Source: Streptomyces sp. NBC_00258 (GTDB lineage Bacteria > Actinomycetota > Actinomycetes > Streptomycetales > Streptomycetaceae). From it: DNA of 64,000 nt. Within the stretch, counting starts at the first letter, position 1. Each line of letters begins with the position of its first letter. Of this stretch, positions 33,195 to 41,007 are shown one piece after another. The DNA lies in NCBI RefSeq assembly GCF_036182465.1, contig NZ_CP108081.1:4154001-4218000 (forward strand), given 5' to 3'. Position numbers and translations under genes: made by a program. Under the pieces are notes generated by a model that had not been told where the DNA came from, made no database searches, and saw only the letters and a list, made by a program, of their open reading frames with translations.

Positions 33195-35525
33195 TCAGCT
33201 GAGAGCCACCTCACATTCGTGCGTGGCGCATGCCGTCCCCGGAGTGACACGCACCTTCAGTCGGCGCCCGGTGGCGAGTACCTCGACGGTGGGATCGGCG
33301 CGCACGACCCGGCGTACGGGACGGTCCCAGACGACCTCCAGGCCCTCTCCGGTGCGCGGGGGTTCGCTGACGGAGAGGGTAGCGGTGCGGCCGCGGCGGC
33401 GTACGAGCACGCTCGCGGGGGCCGAGGCGGTGAGCGGGCCCGCCCTGCCCGCCCGCCAGAAGTTGGCGGCGGTCAGGCCCAGGGAGGGCACGGTCACGGC
33501 CTGGCGGCCCGAGTCGTTGGCGAGGACCGACAGCCGGCGGGGGTCGGCCGCGCGGGCGGCGACCGTGCGGCGCGAGGCACCGGGCAGGACGGCGTACGCG
33601 TACGTGGCGTCCACCGGGTCCGTGCCGTGGTCGAGCCAGAGGGTCTGCCAGCGGCGGGTCCGGGCTTCGGTGGTGCTGGTGGTGTTGATGTCGGACCAGG
33701 CGCCGGTGCGGTCCTCGCGGAGGGTGCGCAGGGCGGACCGGTCCAGGACCACCCAGCCGCCGTGGCCTTCGAGGTGCGCCCACCCGGGACCTCGTACGAG
33801 TGTCTGGGTGCCGCCCTCCCCCAGGTTGCGGTTGTCGACGACCGTCTCGACCGGGACGCCGTCGGTGGCCGTGATGCCCGCGCCCAGGCAGACGATCGTG
33901 TCGGCGAGGCAGAACCAGGACTTGCGGGCCTCCAGGGTGGACCCGAGGCCCTTCAGGTGCTGTCCGACGGCCGCGAACTCCCCGTCCGTCACGCCGCCGA
34001 CCCAGCGCACGGCGGGCTTGGGCTCGCCCCACTCGCCGCCCGCCCTGTCGGCGAGCCGCTTGGTGGACACGGTCGTTCCGGGGAGCCGGTACCAGTCGAC
34101 GGTCGGCCAGTACCAGTCCGTGTACTGATCGGCCCGGCCACTTCGACCACCGGCCCACCAGTAGAGCATTCCGGCGCCCGTGTGCCAGCCTCGCGGGTTC
34201 TCGCCGTTGCCGCACTCGTAGTACGCGATCCGGTCGCTCGCCATGGCGATGTTCGCGGTGAAGCCGGGGCGGCGGTGGACGGCCCGGTCCATGGCGGCGA
34301 AGAGGCGGTGGCCGACCGGTTCGGGCGCGGCCTCGACCGCCGAGTCGGCGACCGCGTGCAGCCGGGCCAGGTCGCCGACCCCGAACTGAGGTGCCGTCAG
34401 GAGCGGGGTGACGGTGTCCCGTTCGATCCAGCCCTTGACGCTCGCGTGCCAGCGCTCACGCTCCGCCGCGCTCGCGCCCTGGGCGAGGAGCGCGATCGCG
34501 GCGATCAGTCCCTGACCGTGGAAGTGGTCGCTGCGCATGATGTGGCGGTCGTCGCTCCTGAGGTAACCGCGGCTGATGGCACGCCCGTTGACGCTGTCCA
34601 TCATCAACCCGTCGTGGATCAGGGGCGCGTAGGCGCCCTCCACGCTGTCGAGGATGATCTGCCTGTTGGCGTCGGTCACCTCCCACGTCGAACCGGCCAG
34701 CAGCGCGAAGAGGCGGCCGAGTCCGTCGAGCAGGACCTGTCCGTACGTTCCCGAGTACGCGACCCAGGTGTGCTGGACGAACGACCCGTCGGCGTACAGC
34801 CCGTCCCCCTTAGTGACGTACGGGAAGACCGGTGAGAGCGCGTCCCGGGCGAGCGCGATCTTCGCGGGGGTGCGGCCGAGGATGCCGCGCAGGGCGACGG
34901 AGCGGCACAGGTCGACGCGGTTGGCGCCGGTCGAGGTGCCCGAGTAGTCGCGGAGCATCGAGTCGGGGATGAAGTGGTCGACGGCGGCGCAGGCGGCGTC
35001 GATCCGGTCGGCGGTGAGTTCGCCGTGGAGGGCGGCCACGATGTCCATGAGGAGGCGGGGGCTGCCGATCTGCCACTCCCACCAGTTGCCGTAGCGGGTG
35101 GTGGAGGGGTTGTAGACGGTGGCGGAGAGGTGGTCGAGGCCGCGGAGGATGTCCGTGCGGAGGGCCGCGTCGCCGGTGGAGCCGGTGCCCTCCTGGACGT
35201 ACGCCTGCGTCATCGTCCACAGCCGGCTGTAGCTCTGGGTGATGCCGGTCGGCGGGTCGTACGGGTGGCCGGGCCAGAGTGAGCCGGCGGTCGGGGCCAT
35301 GGTCCGCCGGAAGCCGCGGGCCAGTTCGCCGGTCTCGGCGAGACGGGCGGCGTACGGCTCGGCGGTCGGGTCGTAGCCGGCGCCGAGGGCGATCTCCAGC
35401 CAGCGGAGGCGGAGGGTGTCGTACTCGTCGTCGTCGCGGGCCGCGTGGGCGGATGGGGTGGGCATGAGCGCCGGGCTCGCCGTGAGCGCCGCTGCCAGGA
35501 GGAACGTACGGCGGGTGGGGGTCAT
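33195..35525 (-). CDS. Secreted polysaccharide lyase family 8 (hyaluronate/chondroitin/xanthan lyase type)
   Basis: The enzyme cleaves uronic-acid polysaccharides by beta-elimination outside the cell. From ATG 35525 it has 776 residues with a Tat signal (TPTRRTFLLAAALTA) and AHA cleavage site. The alpha/alpha toroid holds YGNWWEWQIGSPR (catalytic Asn), DGSFVQHTWVAYSGTYG (catalytic His and Tyr) and MDSVNGRAISR (catalytic Arg). Beta-sandwich domains follow. The longer frame upstream would bury the signal peptide. Hyaluronate, chondroitin and xanthan lyases share these residues, so substrate is open. It is monocistronic and flanked by core genes. Confidence 0.92.
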   Translation of the reverse strand: MTPTRRTFLLAAALTASPALMPTPSAHAARDDDEYDTLRLRWLEIALGAGYDPTAEPYAARLAETGELARGFRRTMAPTAGSLWPGHPYDPPTGITQSYSRLWTMTQAYVQEGTGSTGDAALRTDILRGLDHLSATVYNPSTTRYGNWWEWQIGSPRLLMDIVAALHGELTADRIDAACAAVDHFIPDSMLRDYSGTSTGANRVDLCRSVALRGILGRTPAKIALARDALSPVFPYVTKGDGLYADGSFVQHTWVAYSGTYGQVLLDGLGRLFALLAGSTWEVTDANRQIILDSVEGAYAPLIHDGLMMDSVNGRAISRGYLRSDDRHIMRSDHFHGQGLIAAIALLAQGASAAERERWHASVKGWIERDTVTPLLTAPQFGVGDLARLHAVADSAVEAAPEPVGHRLFAAMDRAVHRRPGFTANIAMASDRIAYYECGNGENPRGWHTGAGMLYWWAGGRSGRADQYTDWYWPTVDWYRLPGTTVSTKRLADRAGGEWGEPKPAVRWVGGVTDGEFAAVGQHLKGLGSTLEARKSWFCLADTIVCLGAGITATDGVPVETVVDNRNLGEGGTQTLVRGPGWAHLEGHGGWVVLDRSALRTLREDRTGAWSDINTTSTTEARTRRWQTLWLDHGTDPVDATYAYAVLPGASRRTVAARAADPRRLSVLANDSGRQAVTVPSLGLTAANFWRAGRAGPLTASAPASVLVRRRGRTATLSVSEPPRTGEGLEVVWDRPVRRVVRADPTVEVLATGRRLKVRVTPGTACATHECEVALS

Positions 35526-35650
35526 GTCAGGCGATGGTGCCGGAGGTGCCCGTGTGCCCACCAGAGGGGCAACGGGTGATCTTAGGAGTAGACCAATGAC
35601 AACCGGGTGTAATCGGCGCAACACGCCACGCATTCAGTTGAAACCCGTAA

Positions 35651-35676
35651 GGAATAGGTCTATGGTCGATGTCGTT
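35651..35676 (+). promoter_or_regulatory. Sigma-R type promoter upstream of the yceI-family gene
   Basis: GGAAT (35651-35655), exactly 18 bases, then GTT (35674-35676) is a perfect match to the published sigma-R consensus GGAAT-N18-GTT for thiol-stress promoters in Streptomyces. The predicted start at about 35683 leaves a 48-base leader with AAGGAG before the ATG. Confidence 0.65.
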
Positions 35677-35730
35677 GAACGTTAAACAGCTTCGGCGCAG
35701 GGCCGGGCTCGTCCCCACAAGGAGTTAGTC

Positions 35731-36336
35731 ATGGGCCTCTTCGGCAACAAGGACAACACCGCCACCGCGGCGCCCGCCGCCGTGAACCCCGACCTTGCCG
35801 CCCTCACCGGCGACTACACGATCGACCCGTCCCACTCGACGATCGGCTTCGTCGCGCGTCACGCCATGGTGACGAACGTCAAGGGCGGCTTCCTGGACTT
35901 CTCCGGCAGCCTGCACCTGGACGGCGCCGACCCGTCGCAGTCGACGGCTTCCCTCGACATCACGATGGACAGCATCAACACCGGTTCCGCCGACCGTGAC
36001 GGTCACCTGAAGAGCGCGGACTTCTTCAAGACCGACGAGTTCCCGACGATGACGTTCCGCTCCACCAAGGCGGAGGCCCTCGGTGGCGACGACTACCGCA
36101 TCACCGGTGACCTGACGATTCTCGGCACCACCCAGCAGCTCGCCATCGACCTGGAGTTCAACGGCTCCGCGAAGGACCCGTTCGGCAACGAGCGCGTCGG
36201 TTTCGAGGGCAAGGCGGAGATCCTGCGCTCCGAGTGGGGCCTCACCTGGAACGCGGCGCTGGAGACCGGTGGCGTGCTCGTCTCCGACAAGATCAAGCTG
36301 AACTTCGACATCTCGGCGATCAAGAACGCCGGCTGA
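35731..36336 (+). CDS. YceI-family lipid/polyisoprenoid-binding protein
   Basis: The 201-residue protein has a single YceI domain (GDYTIDPSHSTIGFVARHAMV, GSADRDGHLKSADFFKTDEFPTMTF with core DGHLKSADFF, and ILGTTQQLAIDLEF). YceI folds into a lipocalin-like barrel that binds isoprenoid chains. No signal peptide is seen: the N-terminus MGLFGNKDNTATAA is polar, so it is cytoplasmic here. Control by a sigma-R type promoter would link it to oxidative or thiol stress. Confidence 0.93.
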   Translation: MGLFGNKDNTATAAPAAVNPDLAALTGDYTIDPSHSTIGFVARHAMVTNVKGGFLDFSGSLHLDGADPSQSTASLDITMDSINTGSADRDGHLKSADFFKTDEFPTMTFRSTKAEALGGDDYRITGDLTILGTTQQLAIDLEFNGSAKDPFGNERVGFEGKAEILRSEWGLTWNAALETGGVLVSDKIKLNFDISAIKNAG

Positions 36337-36454
36337 CCGGGTTCGGGTTTCTTTCACCGCACCCGATCGACCTCTGAGCGCGCCCGTCGTCCGGCTCCTT
36401 GTGAGCGGGAGGCGGGCGCTCGGGTGTGTCGGGGGCCTGGATCCCGGCGGGGCG

Positions 36455-37072
36455 TCACCGCGCCCGTCGGCCCGACTCCAGACCGGCGATCGCCTTCTCC
36501 AGCCGGGCCGCCCTGACCTCCGGGGTTCTCGCCTTCAGCAGGGCCAGGACGACCAGGTACTGGTCCGTTCTGCCGAGCCCTTCGAAGAAGGCCTTCGCGC
36601 GAGGGCTGCGGTCCAGGGCCGCGGCGAGGTCGTCCGGCACCGTGGCGTTCCGCTGGGACTCGTACGCCGCCTCCCACCGGCCGTCCGCCTTGGCCGCCGC
36701 GACCTCCGCGAGCCCCGGGGCCCGCATCCGGCCGGCCGCGGTGAGGGCCTCGACCTTGCGCACGTTGACCATCGACCAGAGGCTGCCTGGCCTGCGCGGG
36801 GTGTACCTCTGCAGGTAGTACGACGCGTCGAGACCCCGGCGCTGACCGTCGATCCAGCCGTGACAGAGGGCCACGTCGAGTGCCTCCGCGATGGTGATGG
36901 ACGGCAGGCCGGACCCCTTCTTGGCGATCTTCAGCCAGACGCCGCCGCGGAGCCCGGCATTGGCCGACATCCAGGCGTCGAGGTCCGCCACGTCCGTGAA
37001 GGTCCTGGTCTCCACGCCGTCGAGGGCGTCGGGGGCTTCGGGGGCTTCGCGATTACCGGAGGTCTCGTCCAT
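36455..37072 (-). CDS. YdeI/OmpD-associated family protein
   Basis: The 205-residue protein has TRTFTDVADLDAWMSANAG, GVWLKIAKKGSGLPSITIAEALDVALCHGWIDGQRR (signature DVALCHGWIDGQ) and RRPGSLWSMVNVRKVEAL, followed by a C-terminal helical domain with FFEGLGRTDQYLVVL. This matches the YdeI family, of unknown biochemical function, linked in some bacteria to bacteriocin or peptide resistance. Start is ATG 37072. It is a single gene convergent with yceI. Confidence 0.87.
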   Translation of the reverse strand: MDETSGNREAPEAPDALDGVETRTFTDVADLDAWMSANAGLRGGVWLKIAKKGSGLPSITIAEALDVALCHGWIDGQRRGLDASYYLQRYTPRRPGSLWSMVNVRKVEALTAAGRMRAPGLAEVAAAKADGRWEAAYESQRNATVPDDLAAALDRSPRAKAFFEGLGRTDQYLVVLALLKARTPEVRAARLEKAIAGLESGRRAR

Positions 37073-37157
37073 GGGAAGACACTAGGACGGAACTAGGACA
37101 GTTTCCGTCCTACAAGGGCCGGTTGGCCGTACGGGACTCCGACGTTACTGTGCGCCG

Positions 37158-37700
37158 GTGTCCGCGTTCATACAGCAACTCCCCGCCCTGATAGGCGTGA
37201 TCGTCGGTGCCCTCGGCTCGTATCTGGCGATCGTGCGCGGGGACCAGGTCCGGTTCCGGCGCGAGCAGACGGCGCGCTGGGAGGAACGGCGCCTCACCGT
37301 GTACTCCGACTACGCCCGTGTCCTGAAGAAGAGCGTCACCCTCACCTACCGGGTCTCCGCCCACCTCGGAAACGATCCGCACCCGCATCCCCTCTCCCCC
37401 GAGGAGGCGGCGCCCCAGCTGGCCTCGGCCCTCGAAGCCCGGGATCCGGTCGGCGAGGCGCTCCTGATGCTCGGCTCGGCGGACGTGGTGGAACGGGCCC
37501 GCGAGTGGGTCGTCCTGGTCATCGAGATGGAACGCTTCCTGGACACCCGCACCCATGATCCCGAGGCCTGGTCGACGCTGCTGGCCCGCCAACGGGCGGG
37601 CCGGGAGCGGTACTACTCCGCGGTGCGCAACGATCTGGCCCTTCCGCCGGGGCATTCGGGACGGTGGATCTTCGACGAGTCGGCCTCGGCGGGGTCGTGA
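37158..37700 (+). CDS. Membrane-anchored hypothetical protein
   Basis: The 180-residue product starts at GTG 37158 with MSAFIQQLPALIGVIVGALGS, a single N-terminal membrane anchor ending before a charged stretch FRREQTARWEERRLTVYSDYARVLKKS. The rest is helical and cytoplasmic or extracellular, with a possible coiled coil. Similar small anchored proteins are common in Streptomyces and have no known function. It is followed 57 bases later by another small gene on the same strand. Confidence 0.7.
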   Translation: MSAFIQQLPALIGVIVGALGSYLAIVRGDQVRFRREQTARWEERRLTVYSDYARVLKKSVTLTYRVSAHLGNDPHPHPLSPEEAAPQLASALEARDPVGEALLMLGSADVVERAREWVVLVIEMERFLDTRTHDPEAWSTLLARQRAGRERYYSAVRNDLALPPGHSGRWIFDESASAGS

Positions 37701-37757
37701 GGAGTTCCGGCCCCCTGTCGCTCGGGCAGGAGAAGGACGGTGGAGAGAGGAGGGCAC

Positions 37758-38102
37758 ATGGACGAACACGGTCGTGATCCGCACATCCATGTCGAGTCGA
37801 AAGTGGCCCGGGGCGACTCCGCTGTCCGCAATGTGCTGGCGTCCACGTTCGGCCTGGCCGGTGACTTGCCGAGTGTTGTCGACACGGGGTGCGGACTGCG
37901 GGTGCCGTACGCGATGACCTCTCCTCGTCCGGACAGCGTCACCTGTCTCGCCTGCCGTGAACACGCGGGGCGCGAGCATCTGCGGCTCGCGGAGACCGTC
38001 GAACACCTGGGCCTCACGCCGGGATCGGCCATCAGCGGCACTGAGGCGAAGCAGGCCGCGGACTGGCACCGCGACCTCGCGAAGAGGTTCTCCGGCAATT
38101 GA
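37758..38102 (+). CDS. Small Cys-motif protein
   Basis: The 114-residue protein from ATG 37758 (AGGAGG five bases upstream) has VVDTGCGLRVPYAM and SVTCLACREHAGREH. The CGxR...CxxC layout with nearby His suggests a small metal-binding fold and is shared with the frame at 19942-20139. It lacks a signal peptide. Function is unknown. Confidence 0.7.
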   Translation: MDEHGRDPHIHVESKVARGDSAVRNVLASTFGLAGDLPSVVDTGCGLRVPYAMTSPRPDSVTCLACREHAGREHLRLAETVEHLGLTPGSAISGTEAKQAADWHRDLAKRFSGN

Positions 38103-38322
38103 GTGGACCGGGCAGGTCGGGCGTCACTAGCCTGCCCCCATGTCCAGCCCCGAGGCGTCAAGACTCCGGCCACCGGCTCTCCGGTGGCTGCTCGGGATGT
38201 CCGGCTGAAGCGTCGCGGTCAAGCGCGTACACGCTCCTGCCCTTGTCACTGTCGTCACCGTGCCCGTCACCGGAACGCCGTGCAGCCTGCCATGTTCGTT
38301 TTCGGGTGTACGGAGTTCTGTC

Positions 38323-39549
38323 ATGCCTTTCGGGCTGTATCTGTTGGGGCTCGCTGTCTTCGCTCAGGGGACTTCCGAGTTCATGTTGTCCGGGCTGGTG
38401 CCGGACATCGCGCGGGAGATGGGGGTTTCGGTACCGGCGGCCGGATCGCTGACCTCCGCGTTCGCCGCCGGGATGGTCGTGGGGGCGCCGCTCATGGCCG
38501 TACTGGCGCGGCGCTGGTCCCGGCGTGCGGCGCTGCTGGGGTTCCTGGGCGCCTTCCTGGTGGTCCACGTCGTCGGGGCGGTCACCGACAGCTTCGCCGT
38601 GCTGCTGGTCACCCGGGTCGTGGGCGCGCTCGCCAACGCCGGGTTCCTCGCGGTCGCCGTGGTGACCGCCGTGGGGATGGTCGACGCCGATGCCAAGGGG
38701 CGGGCCACGTCCGTGCTGCTCGGCGGGGTCACCGTCGCCTGTGTGGCGGGGGTACCGGGAGGTGCCGTCCTCGGGCAGCTGTGGGGGTGGCGGGCCGCCT
38801 TCTGGGCCGTGGTCGTCCTCTCCGTGCCGGCTCTCTTCGCGATCGTGCGGTCCGTGCCGGGCGGGGTGCCCGGGGCCGCTCGCGCGAGTGTGCGCGGCGA
38901 GGTGCGGGCACTTCGCGCGCCCCGACTCCAAGTGGCCCTGCTTCTCGGGGCGTTGGTGAACGGTGCCACCTTCTGCACCTTCACCTTTCTCGCACCGCTC
39001 GTCACCTCCGTCGCCCGGCTGGGAGAGGCCTGGGTGCCCCTCGTGCTCGCGCTCTTCGGGTTCGGCTCGTTCGTCGGGGTCGCCGTCGCCGGGCGGATCG
39101 CCGACGCCCGGCCCGGCCGGGTCCTCGTCGGGGGCGGCGTGGCCCTGCTCGTCGGGTGGGGCCTCCTCGGGCTGACCGCCGGGAACCCGGTGGCCGCGGT
39201 CGTACTCGCCTTCGTACAGGGCGTGTTGTCGTTCGGCGTCGGGTCCACGCTGATCTCCCGGGTGCTGTACGAGGCCACCGACGCGCCGTCCCTGGCGGGT
39301 GGCTTCGCCACGGCCGCGTTCAACGTGGGCGGGGCGCTCGGGCCGTGGCTGGGCGGGCTCGCGATCGGGGCGGGTCTCGGGTACCGCTCGCCGGTGTGGG
39401 TGAGTGTCGTGCTGGTGGGGCTCGCCCTCGTGGCGGGAGGGGCCGCGCGGCGAGCGGGGGCCCTCACGGTCCGCGCGAGCACCGGCGCCCATGCGGACGG
39501 CGTCCACACCGACGACAGTGGGCGCCCCCTCGGGCAGCCCACGGAATAA
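38323..39549 (+). CDS. MFS transporter, DHA1/Cml-type drug exporter
   Basis: From ATG 38323 (GGAG upstream) the protein has 408 residues and about 12 membrane segments. It begins MPFGLYLLGLAVFAQGTSEF, the typical start of AraJ/chloramphenicol-exporter type proteins, and has the motif A region GAPLMAVLARRWSRRAAL and motif C-like VAGVPGGAVLG. Exported substrate is unknown; chloramphenicol-like and sugar exporters share this subfamily. The 220 bases upstream contain a hairpin at 38169-38188 and no convincing gene. Confidence 0.9.
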   Translation: MPFGLYLLGLAVFAQGTSEFMLSGLVPDIAREMGVSVPAAGSLTSAFAAGMVVGAPLMAVLARRWSRRAALLGFLGAFLVVHVVGAVTDSFAVLLVTRVVGALANAGFLAVAVVTAVGMVDADAKGRATSVLLGGVTVACVAGVPGGAVLGQLWGWRAAFWAVVVLSVPALFAIVRSVPGGVPGAARASVRGEVRALRAPRLQVALLLGALVNGATFCTFTFLAPLVTSVARLGEAWVPLVLALFGFGSFVGVAVAGRIADARPGRVLVGGGVALLVGWGLLGLTAGNPVAAVVLAFVQGVLSFGVGSTLISRVLYEATDAPSLAGGFATAAFNVGGALGPWLGGLAIGAGLGYRSPVWVSVVLVGLALVAGGAARRAGALTVRASTGAHADGVHTDDSGRPLGQPTE

Positions 39550-39588
39550 CCCGGTGCGGGTCGGCGGGCGGGCGGTTAGCCTCCGGGG

Positions 39589-40086
39589 ATGACCTGGCTG
39601 CCCGCTGACTTCGTCCATCCGCCGCGCGTCGACGTGCCCGGTGGGCACCATCTGCGGCCGATCACCGGGGGCGACGCCGCGATCGACTACCCGACGGTGA
39701 TGGGGTCGCGGGAGCGGTTGTGGTCCATCTTCGGGGAGGCCTGGGGATGGCCCGCCGCGACGATCACGTACGAGGCGAACCTTGCGGACCTGGAGCGGCA
39801 CGAGGCCGAGATCGCCGCTCACGAGTCGTTCAACTACGTGTTGTTCGACGAGTCGGAGAGCGTCGAGTACGGATGCGTCTACATCGATCCGCCGGAGAAG
39901 GCCGGTGCCGACGCCGAGATCTCCTGGTGGGTCGTCGACGAGCGGGTGGGCACCGAACTGGAGCGGGATCTCGACGCGTTCGTGCCGCGGTGGATCGGTG
40001 AGGCGTGGCCCTTCGAGCGGCCGCGGTTCATCGGACGCGACCTGTCGTGGAAGGAATGGCTGGCCCTGCCGGATCCGGCTCGCTGA
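39589..40086 (+). CDS. GNAT-like acetyltransferase-family protein
   Basis: The 165-residue protein has GHHLRPITGGDAAIDYPTVMGSRERLW and FNYVLFDESESVEYGCVYIDPPEK with a W-W-VVDE strand, typical of a small branch of GNAT-fold proteins in actinobacteria. The acetyl-CoA pyrophosphate loop (Q/RxxGxG/A) is not obvious, so catalysis is uncertain. It starts at ATG 39589, 39 bases after the transporter gene. Confidence 0.7.
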   Translation: MTWLPADFVHPPRVDVPGGHHLRPITGGDAAIDYPTVMGSRERLWSIFGEAWGWPAATITYEANLADLERHEAEIAAHESFNYVLFDESESVEYGCVYIDPPEKAGADAEISWWVVDERVGTELERDLDAFVPRWIGEAWPFERPRFIGRDLSWKEWLALPDPAR

Positions 40087-40140
40087 GCCGTTGGGGGCCC
40101 ATTCGTATGGGTGTCGGCTGCGAGTGGGTGGGGGCTGGTC

Positions 40141-40160
40141 GCGCAGTTCCCCGCGCCCCT
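40141..40160 (+). repeat. Dispersed GC-rich repeat, copy 4 (extended from 40095)
   Basis: The 20-mer GCGCAGTTCCCCGCGCCCCT with upstream similarity to copy 3 from about 40095. It lies between convergent genes, like copies 1 to 3. Confidence 0.8.
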
Positions 40161-40203
40161 CGAAGGCACGGGTGCACGCGAGCTTCTGCCCTTCAGGGGG
40201 CTC

Positions 40204-41007
40204 CTAGGCGTCACGGGCCTTGAAGGCCGCGCCCGCGACCACCAGCAACCCGAGCGCGTACGCCGCCAGTACCCCGAGGCCCGGCCATGGGCCGATCGGG
40301 AGGCGGGAGAGGTCCCGGGTCGCCTGGATGGCCAGGCCCGCCGGCATCGGGGCCCAGCGTTCGAGCCGGTCCCTCCAGCTCGGGTCGCCCAGGAGGTCGG
40401 CCAGCAGCGGGATGGCGTACAGCAGGCCCAGGCCCATCGTGATGGCGCCCGTGCTGTCCCGGAGCAGGGCCGCGAGGCCGAGGCCGAGAAGGGCTGTCAG
40501 GGTCAGGCAGAGGACCGACCCGAAGGCGGCGCGGAGCGTGGGGCCGTCGGCCAGGGACGGGAGCGGGTAGCCGGCCTCCGGAGTGAAGCCGTTGCCGGGG
40601 AGGATCAGCCGGCCCGCGTAGAGGGAACCCAGGATCGCCGCCGTTCCCGCCGCCGCCGTCATGGCGGCCAGCACCACAGCCTTCGCGACCAGCAGCGACA
40701 CCCGGCGCGGTATCGCCGTCAGTGTCGTGCGGATCGTGCCCGTGCCGTACTCCGCCCCCATCGACAGCGCGCCGAGGACGAGGGCCGTCGCCTGGCCCAG
40801 CCAGACACCCGTCAGGCTCAGTTTCACGGTGTCCTCGTGGCAGGCGGCCGCCGACGGGCACGCCCCGGTGCCGACGGCGGACACCGTGGCCGCGCCGACC
40901 GTGACCGTGAGGACCGCGGTCGCCGCAAGCAGCCACCAACTGCTGTGCAGCGTACGGAGTTTCGTCCACTCGGCGTGCAGCGGTCGCAACGCCCGCGGGC
41001 GGCTCAC
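40204..41007 (-). CDS. ABC transporter permease (ABC-2 type)
   Basis: The 267-residue protein has six predicted membrane segments (WWLLAATAVLTVTVGAA, GVWLGQATALVLGALSMGAEYGTGTIRTTLTAIPRR) with the conserved EYGTGTIRTTL cytoplasmic turn of ABC-2 permeases. It starts at GTG 41007, overlapping the preceding permease by GTGA, with GGAGGG upstream. It forms a heterodimeric exporter with that permease and the ATPase. Likely a drug or peptide exporter under the adjacent two-component system. Confidence 0.88.
   Translation of the reverse strand: MSRPRALRPLHAEWTKLRTLHSSWWLLAATAVLTVTVGAATVSAVGTGACPSAAACHEDTVKLSLTGVWLGQATALVLGALSMGAEYGTGTIRTTLTAIPRRVSLLVAKAVVLAAMTAAAGTAAILGSLYAGRLILPGNGFTPEAGYPLPSLADGPTLRAAFGSVLCLTLTALLGLGLAALLRDSTGAITMGLGLLYAIPLLADLLGDPSWRDRLERWAPMPAGLAIQATRDLSRLPIGPWPGLGVLAAYALGLLVVAGAAFKARDA

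Noticed and set aside
38141..38209. 22-codon frame before the MFS gene (MSSPEASRLRPP...)
   Set aside because: It has a leaderless-like context but no conservation evidence and spans a hairpin; too weak to call.
37758..40086. Possible genomic-island insert of MFS, acetyltransferase and small genes
   Set aside because: Base composition matches the neighbours and there is no integrase, tRNA junction or direct repeat.
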